Shown: in pieces, positions 16,006 through 19,581 of the stretch
Layout: each line of letters begins with the position of its first letter
Position numbering within the stretch: position 1 is the stretch's first letter
Assembly: GCA_964621455.1 (NCBI GenBank)
Contig: CAZULW010000038.1
Location: 1 to 19,581 of the forward strand
Length of the DNA stretch: 19,581 nt
Direction: 5' to 3'
Source of the DNA: G020354025 sp964621455
Lineage (GTDB): Bacteria > Fidelibacterota > Marinisomatia > SCGC-AAA003-L08 > TS1B11
Made by a program: the position numbers and the translations under genes
Notes under the pieces: generated by a model
What the model saw: the letters and a program-made list of their open reading frames with translations, nothing else
Databases searched by the model: none
Told to the model about the DNA's origin: nothing

Positions 16006-16058
16006 CGCTCCCCCTGGTGGGCATGCATCGTGATCGAACGAGAAGCAAAGAGACATGA
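16002..16058 (+). CDS. 18-codon micro-ORF bridging the two DUF2007 genes
   Basis: The ATG at 16002 overlaps the stop of the first DUF2007 gene as ATGA. The frame (MTLPLVGMHRDRTRSKET) ends at TGA 16056-16058, which overlaps the ATG of the second DUF2007 gene, again as ATGA. A perfect AAGGAGG lies at 15991-15997, 4 nt before the ATG. The second DUF2007 gene has only a weak AAAGAG-type element of its own. The arrangement suggests that ribosomes hand over twice by termination-reinitiation. It could be a translated leader peptide or a remnant of an older start region. Confidence 0.5.
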   Translation: MTLPLVGMHRDRTRSKET

Positions 16059-16288
16059 GCAACCACATCTGCATTAAAACCTATCTCCACCGGCACGAGG
16101 CCGAAATGGACCGGGAGTTCCTGGAAACCTCGGGCATTGATGCCGTGATCCACGCCGACGATCTGGGTGGCATGATGCCCGGCCTGGCTTTCGGGGCCGC
16201 GGGCGTGCGCCTGCTGGTGGCGGAGGAGCAGGCCGAGGAATCCCTGGAGCTGCTGGCGTCCATGCCAGGGACGCTCCCGCCCGGGTGA
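16055..16288 (+). CDS. DUF2007 domain protein, second of a tandem pair
   Basis: This 77-residue paralogue of the preceding DUF2007 protein aligns almost end to end: IKTYLHRHEAEMDREFLETSGI, ADDLGGMMPGLAFG, GVRLLVAEEQAEESLELL. It lacks the charged C-terminal extension of the first copy. The start overlaps the micro-ORF stop codon (ATGA). It lies 41 nt from the end of the convergent CRP-like regulator gene. The pair probably arose by tandem duplication, and the proteins could form hetero-oligomers; the second point is speculation. Confidence 0.82.
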   Translation: MSNHICIKTYLHRHEAEMDREFLETSGIDAVIHADDLGGMMPGLAFGAAGVRLLVAEEQAEESLELLASMPGTLPPG

Positions 16289-16329
16289 TGACCAGCTCAG
16301 GGACCCTGCGGCGGGCTTGATTCCGTTGA

Positions 16330-17346
16330 TTACAGGGCCTCTTGGAACGCCCCTTCGGACTCCAGAGCCGATAGCTTCTGCGTCAATTCCTCGAAAGTGT
16401 CCCGCATCAGATAGGTGATGATTTTTTGCTGGCAAAGGTCCAGGTTTATCAGGCAGGCGGCAGTGCCATCTTTCAATGACTGCGTTTCGATAATGCCCTG
16501 ATCGAGTAGCCGCTGCATGATTTCCTTGCACGATTCGGGAGGCAAACCGAGCCTCCCCCGGAGTCGTTTAAGGAGCTTATCCTGATTGATGGTCTGCATC
16601 CCCTTTTCCGCTCCCAATATATCAACCATCACGCTCAACACCTTATGATCCGCGGCCTCCAAGGCAATATCGTCGGGTCCTTTTTTGCGCCGCTCGATCA
16701 ACAAACTCTCTTCACAATAGTCGGCGAAGTGTAAAAAAGTATCCAGCGACTTAACCATAAACCTCCGGAGCCCGCCGCGTTCCATCTCAAACCCCGCGAT
16801 TTCGGAGTTCGCAAGGATTTCCATTACTCGTTTCACTTGCTTTTCCTTGATCCCCAGGATGTAAGCGATCTTTCTGGCGGCGTGATCCCAGGGAATGTAC
16901 GGGTGGCCGGACTGGTTGGTTTCCCCCTTCTGCAGGAACATGGCCAGCAGTTGCACGATCTGGCGGCCGGGGATCTGGCGACGGCGGGCAACGGACCGGA
17001 TGGTGGTAACCCGCAGCCGTTCCACCACCGTCTCAAACATTGATTGCATCCAGCCTGGCACTTCCGTAGCCAGCTTATCCCGGAACATCGCCTTACTCAT
17101 GGACAGGCAGGTGACCTTGTCAACAGCCCGGGCGGTGGCCGTTCGGTAGCCTTTGCCTATCAGGGCCATCTCGCCGAAAACGGCGCCGGCCTTCAGATTA
17201 GCCAGGGGAACCTCCTCATCATCCGCCTGCTTGGTAATCTCCACCTCGCCATCCTGGATGATGAAGAGTCTGTTTCCCCTATCACCTTCACAGAAAATAC
17301 GCTCACCGGGTTGAAACTCTATCAGCGCCTTTTCACGTCGGTTCAC
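16330..17346 (-). CDS. CRP/FNR-like regulator with cyclic-nucleotide-binding domain and two winged helices
   Basis: This 338-residue protein is about 100 residues longer than a normal CRP/FNR protein. Residues of about 8-95 are a cNMP-binding beta-roll, with FCEGDRGNRLFIIQDGEVEI and a canonical phosphate-binding cassette FGEMALIGKGYRTATARA (Glu59, Arg68, Thr69), so cyclic-nucleotide binding is plausible. After the C-helix, about 128-200 is a CRP-type winged helix (AARKIAYILGIKEKQVKRVMEIL). About 225-300 holds a second helix-rich winged-helix-like segment (NQDKLLKRLRGRLGLPPESCKEIMQRLLDQGIIE). The start is GTG complementary to 17344-17346, preceded by GGAGGTGG. A palindrome about 70 nt upstream could be its own operator. 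Confidence 0.85.
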   Translation of the reverse strand: MNRREKALIEFQPGERIFCEGDRGNRLFIIQDGEVEITKQADDEEVPLANLKAGAVFGEMALIGKGYRTATARAVDKVTCLSMSKAMFRDKLATEVPGWMQSMFETVVERLRVTTIRSVARRRQIPGRQIVQLLAMFLQKGETNQSGHPYIPWDHAARKIAYILGIKEKQVKRVMEILANSEIAGFEMERGGLRRFMVKSLDTFLHFADYCEESLLIERRKKGPDDIALEAADHKVLSVMVDILGAEKGMQTINQDKLLKRLRGRLGLPPESCKEIMQRLLDQGIIETQSLKDGTAACLINLDLCQQKIITYLMRDTFEELTQKLSALESEGAFQEAL

Positions 17347-17389
17347 CAGCCACCTCCATTCACAACACTAATGCACATATACTGACATC

Positions 17390-17475
17390 CATGCCGCGTC
17401 AATGCCCAGCTAGACTTAGTACAATTTAATTGTACAGCATGACAAAATCATTATGTTATTCATGCCACGTCATTG
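17390..17475 (+). repeat. 15-nt imperfect direct repeat flanking a palindrome
   Basis: CATGCCGCGTCAATG (17390-17404) and CATGCCACGTCATTG (17461-17475) match at 13 of 15 positions and are 71 nt apart. They bracket the palindrome at 17419-17435. They may be binding sites for one protein, or may have arisen by chance. Confidence 0.4.
17419..17435 (+). promoter_or_regulatory. 17-bp perfect inverted repeat, candidate operator
   Basis: GTACAAT-TTA-ATTGTAC is a perfect 7-bp inverted repeat around a 3-nt centre, 73 bp upstream of the GTG start of the CRP-like regulator. Dimeric CRP/FNR-family proteins bind palindromes of about this size, so autoregulation is a reasonable idea. The half-site differs from E. 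coli CRP (TGTGA) and FNR (TTGAT). There is no terminator-type T-run. Confidence 0.4.
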
Positions 17476-17567
17476 ATTCGGCCCTTCATGATGATGACAT
17501 CTATCACACCTCCAGGCTGACGGCCTGCATGCCCACAATCATCAATGGCAACCCACGGGCGGCCCGC

Positions 17568-17603
17568 TCACTCCCCGATGATCTTCACCAGCGTCCGCTT
17601 GCC
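17568..17603 (-). pseudogene. Vestigial 3' end of a YjbQ-like gene
   Basis: Read on the minus strand this encodes GKRTLVKIIGE followed by TGA. The intact YjbQ gene 0.9 kb away ends KKRALVKIIGE followed by TAA: 9 of 11 residues match, with stop codons at the same place. A 16-nt word, ATGATCTTCACCAGCG on the plus strand, is identical at 17578-17593 and 18467-18482. Upstream of these 11 codons the resemblance is lost. The best reading is a decayed duplicate truncated to its tail. Confidence 0.6.
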
Positions 17604-17678
17604 AGCATATACCGTACTCGCTTTAGAATGTCGGTTCCCACAGCGCGGTGCAAAGGCGAGATTGGACGTTTTTCCACA

Positions 17679-17707
17679 TTGCGATATTCAAATTTATGAC
17701 TTATATT
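17679..17707 (+). promoter_or_regulatory. Candidate sigma-70-type promoter for the DUF1326 gene
   Basis: TTGCGA (17679-17684) and TATATT (17702-17707) are separated by 17 nt and match the TTGACA/TATAAT consensus at 4 and 5 of 6 positions. Transcription would begin about 70 nt upstream of the DUF1326 ATG. The region is AT-rich relative to its surroundings. Promoter consensus in this phylum is uncertain, so the call is tentative. Confidence 0.35.
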
Positions 17708-17786
17708 CAACAAAGTTAGCGTTACACTTCTAGAGGATCTGTTTTCGCTAGCGTCACAACCAGAAAACAAACAAAGGAGGTTCACC

Positions 17787-18410
17787 ATGCGAAGGCAAAC
17801 CGTTACCTGGGCGCTCGCCCTGGGGCTTATGGCATCCATGGTATCATCATCCGCGGCCCAGGAGTGGGCCATAAAAGCCGATCACACGGAGAGCTGCAGC
17901 TGCAGTCCGGCCTGTCCATGCCTATTCGGTTCTTCACCGACGCTGGGCCACTGCGAAGCGAATGCGCTGTTGGAAATCAAGCGAGGCCATTATGATAATG
18001 TCCGCCTTGATGGGCTATCTGTCGTCACGACTCTCCGCGTGGGAGAATGGGTAAAATACTATGTAAGCGAAGCGGCTTCCGATGAACAGGTAGCAGCCGT
18101 GGTACCGCTCCTGAAGGCTATCTTTCCACTTCCTGACATGGAAGTTTTAGCCATCGAGAAGGTTCCCGTGTCCATTGAGCGCAGTAAGTCCAGGGTAAAG
18201 TTCTCGGTACCGGCCTCCACCGTTGAAATCGAAATGATGACGGGACGGGATGGCAAACCTATCAGGATTAAAAATCTTGATGCGGCCTGGACTCTCGACC
18301 ATACTCAGTATAAGTCCATCACTAATAGTCACAAGAGTGATGACAAGGAGTTCGCCTATTCCGGGACCAACGGCTTTACCGGGAAGATTAATACCAGTAG
18401 CAAGAAATGA
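17787..18410 (+). CDS. Exported DUF1326 protein, Cys-rich
   Basis: This 207-residue protein has a DUF1326 domain preceded by a signal peptide (about 1-25: MRRQTVTWALALGLMASM... ending SSAAQ). The family's cysteine cluster ESCSCSPACPCLFGSSPTLGHC is present (Cys37, 39, 43, 45 and 56). This pattern suggests metal binding or redox chemistry, although the family's function is not known to me. The remainder is mostly beta-strand. A near-perfect AAAGGAGG lies about 7 nt before the ATG, and a promoter candidate lies further upstream. It is a single-gene unit converging on the YjbQ gene. Confidence 0.86.
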   Translation: MRRQTVTWALALGLMASMVSSSAAQEWAIKADHTESCSCSPACPCLFGSSPTLGHCEANALLEIKRGHYDNVRLDGLSVVTTLRVGEWVKYYVSEAASDEQVAAVVPLLKAIFPLPDMEVLAIEKVPVSIERSKSRVKFSVPASTVEIEMMTGRDGKPIRIKNLDAAWTLDHTQYKSITNSHKSDDKEFAYSGTNGFTGKINTSSKK

Positions 18411-18456
18411 AGTCTGGCGATAGGTACTGGCGGCAGGGGTAGGCCGGGCCGTCCCG

Positions 18457-18876
18457 TTATTCCCCTATGATCTTCACCAGCGCTCGTTTCTTGCGCCGCC
18501 CGTCGAACTCGCCGTAGAAGATCTGCTCCCAGGGGCCGAAGTCCAGCTTCCCGCCGGTGACAGCTACTACCACCTCCCGGCCCATTACCTGGCGCTTGTG
18601 GTGGGCGTCGCCGTTGTCCTCGCCGGTGCGGTTGTGGTCGTAGCGGGAGATGGGCTCGTGGGGGGCCAGGTCTTCCAGCCAGCGCTTGTAGTCGGCGTGC
18701 AGGCCCGGCTCGTCATCGTTAATGAACACCGAGGCCGTGATGTGCATGGCGTTAACCAGGCACAGGCCCTCCCGCACGCCGGACGCCAGCACCGCCTCAA
18801 CCACCTGCGGGGTGACGTTGACAAAGTCCATGCGGGCCGGGACGTTGAACCAGAGCTCCTTGCGGTAAGATTTCAT
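18457..18876 (-). CDS. yjbQ: YjbQ family protein (UPF0047, secondary thiamine-phosphate synthase-like)
   Basis: This 139-residue protein of the YjbQ/UPF0047 family begins MKSYRKELWFNVPARMDFVNVT. It shows the conserved block LCLVNAMHITASVFINDDEPGLHADY (about 39-63) with His45 and His60, then the GDAHHKRQVMG motif (about 89-99) and a beta-strand tail IFYGEFDGRRKKRALVKIIGE. The family is associated with weak thiamine-phosphate synthase activity and a possible metal-binding His site; its physiological role is unsettled. The start at 18876 is chosen over an upstream ATG at 18909 because AAAGGGGAT lies about 7 nt before it and it matches the usual N terminus. The gene is divergent from the AcpH-like gene with a 62-bp gap. 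Confidence 0.93.
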   Translation of the reverse strand: MKSYRKELWFNVPARMDFVNVTPQVVEAVLASGVREGLCLVNAMHITASVFINDDEPGLHADYKRWLEDLAPHEPISRYDHNRTGEDNGDAHHKRQVMGREVVVAVTGGKLDFGPWEQIFYGEFDGRRKKRALVKIIGE

Positions 18877-18938
18877 GGCATATCCCCTTTGGTTGTAAAT
18901 TTGGGTCAAACTTAACCTTATTGTCCTGCCACTGCGAA

Positions 18939-19483
18939 ATGAACTACCTCGCCCACCTATACCTGGCCGACGGCACCGACGAATCGCTTGTGGGCAGCCT
19001 GGTGGGGGATTTTGTGAAAGGGGATGACCACCACGGCTACAGCGTGGGCATCCGCCGGGCCATCCTCATCCACCGGAAGATCGACGCCTATGGCAACGCC
19101 CACCACGTCTACCGCCGAAGCAAACGCCGCATCCACAGCAGCTACCGCCACACCAGGGGTATCCTGGTAGACCTGTTCTACGACCATTTCCTCGCCAGGG
19201 ACTGGGATACCTATGCCGATGAATCCCTCCCACACTTCTCCCGCCGCGGCTGCAAGGCATCCTCACCAAGATGGCCAGCGATAACTGGCTCCTGGCGTAC
19301 CGGGATATTACCAATATCGGCCATGCCCTCGCAGGCCTGTCCCTGCGGCTCACCCGCCGGAACGAACTGGCCCGGGGCCTGGAGGAGCTGCGGCGGAACT
19401 ACACCGGGCTGGAAAGCGATTTCCGGGCCTTCTTCCCCCAGCTGGTGGACTGCGTGGCTACCCCGAAGGAGGGTGCACCTTAG
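18939..19483 (+). pseudogene. acpH: Disrupted acyl-carrier-protein phosphodiesterase-like gene (AcpH/DUF479)
   Basis: The family enzyme removes the 4'-phosphopantetheine arm from acyl carrier protein. From ATG 18939 one frame encodes the AcpH N-terminal part: MNYLAHLYLA, VGDFVKG, LIHRKIDAY and LFYDHFLARDW, to about HFSRR near 19247. The C-terminal part continues in another frame, LQGILTKMASDNWLLAYRDITNIGHALAGLSLRL, through to the stop at 19481-19483. Compared with E. coli AcpH from memory, about 14 residues are missing at the junction, so the break looks like a deletion of about 40 nt that also shifts the frame rather than a single-base slip. The junction lies in CCGCCGCGG, a G/C microhomology tract. 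A sequencing or assembly error is possible. Confidence 0.78.
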
Positions 19484-19514
19484 CTATGTGTGTGACATTG
19501 ACTGTAGGGACATG

Positions 19515-19581
19515 CTAGCCCAACTTCTTGTCGTAGTCAGAATGACTGCCAATCCAGAACCATAGCAATCCTTCTGGAACC
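19515..19581 (-). CDS. Possible 3' end of a small RelE/HigB-like toxin gene, partial
   Basis: On the minus strand a frame open to the window edge encodes 21 residues, ending LLWFWIGSHSDYDKKLG and TAG. The pattern hydrophobic-x-W-I-G-x-H-x-x-Y-D is reminiscent of the last strand of RelE/ParE- or HigB-type toxins. With so little sequence the assignment is tentative, and the fragment could belong to another family or be chance. Confidence 0.35.
   Translation of the reverse strand, partial: VPEGLLWFWIGSHSDYDKKLG

Larger units (their letters stand above)
17347..17786. other. 440-bp intergenic region between the CRP-like and DUF1326 genes
   Basis: This divergent intergenic region has no convincing intact gene. 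It holds the upstream region of the CRP-like gene with a 17-bp palindrome (17419-17435) between two copies of a 15-nt near-repeat (17390-17404 and 17461-17475). It also holds a vestigial YjbQ 3' end on the minus strand (17568-17603) and a sigma-70-like promoter candidate (17679-17707) reading toward the DUF1326 gene. Short open frames on either strand show no family resemblance. Confidence 0.7.

Noticed and set aside
16288..16330. Bidirectional terminator between the convergent DUF2007 and CRP-like genes
   Set aside because: Only CAGGG-A-CCCTG is present, with a one-base loop and no T-run on either side.
17430..17699. 89-codon plus-strand frame in the intergenic region
   Set aside because: No ribosome-binding site, no family resemblance, and it crosses the YjbQ remnant and a promoter candidate.
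18598..18915. Plus-strand open frame of 105 codons opposite the YjbQ gene
   Set aside because: It is fully antisense to the conserved YjbQ gene; low-complexity Val/Ala/Gly composition and no ribosome-binding site.
1..19581. CRISPR arrays, tRNA or rRNA genes, transposases, integrases
   Set aside because: No regularly spaced long repeats, no tRNA T-loop or acceptor pattern outside coding sequence, and no transposase or integrase motifs in any plausible frame.

Overview
The window looks like chromosomal DNA of a GC-rich, Gram-negative bacterium of the FCB (Fibrobacteres-Chlorobi-Bacteroidetes) superphylum or a neighbouring candidate phylum such as Neomarinimicrobiota or KSB1. This placement is inferred from four things. 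A C-terminal type IX secretion (T9SS) sorting domain lies on an M1 peptidase. There is a PorV/FadL-like outer-membrane protein. An outer-membrane lipoprotein and a beta-barrel protein ending in Phe are present. Short periodic mini-repeats sit in 5' regions. No rRNA, tRNA, CRISPR array or complete insertion sequence was seen.

Layout. (1) Positions 1-5650 hold a tightly packed plus-strand housekeeping run: the 3' end of glmS, a PgeF/YfiH-family gene, uppP, a PutP-like sodium/solute symporter, holA, an ECF sigma factor and its zinc-finger anti-sigma factor. The first three share a cell-envelope theme (amino-sugar supply, peptidoglycan editing, lipid-carrier recycling). The last three are joined by very short gaps or stop/start overlaps. 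(2) Positions 5808-7525 are a visibly AT-richer minus-strand block: a small YgiT-type zinc-finger protein, a TPR-like protein and a two-TM zinc-ribbon protein. It looks like an acquired accessory segment. (3) Positions 7676-10421 hold a secreted M14 metallocarboxypeptidase whose 5' end is overlaid by mini-repeats, then a HicAB toxin-antitoxin pair. (4) Positions 10578-15694 are a cell-surface cluster: a Tyr/Trp-rich lipoprotein, a PorV/FadL-like barrel, a small beta-barrel protein and an M1 aminopeptidase with a T9SS tail. (5) Positions 15706-16288 hold two tandem DUF2007 genes bridged by an 18-codon micro-ORF that overlaps both. (6) Positions 16330-19581 hold a minus-strand CRP-like regulator with an extra C-terminal winged helix, a 440-bp intergenic region with a palindrome and a vestigial YjbQ 3' end, an exported Cys-rich DUF1326 protein, an intact YjbQ gene, a broken AcpH-like gene, and what may be the tail of a RelE-like toxin at the edge.

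No obviously new multi-gene system stands out. The most unusual signals are the doubly overlapping micro-ORF between the DUF2007 paralogues, the codon-aligned YjbQ fragment 0.9 kb from the intact gene, the apparent internal deletion in the AcpH-like gene, and the mini-repeats that make up the first 40-odd codons of one possible M14 reading frame. All family names come from motif recognition by eye; no database search was run.
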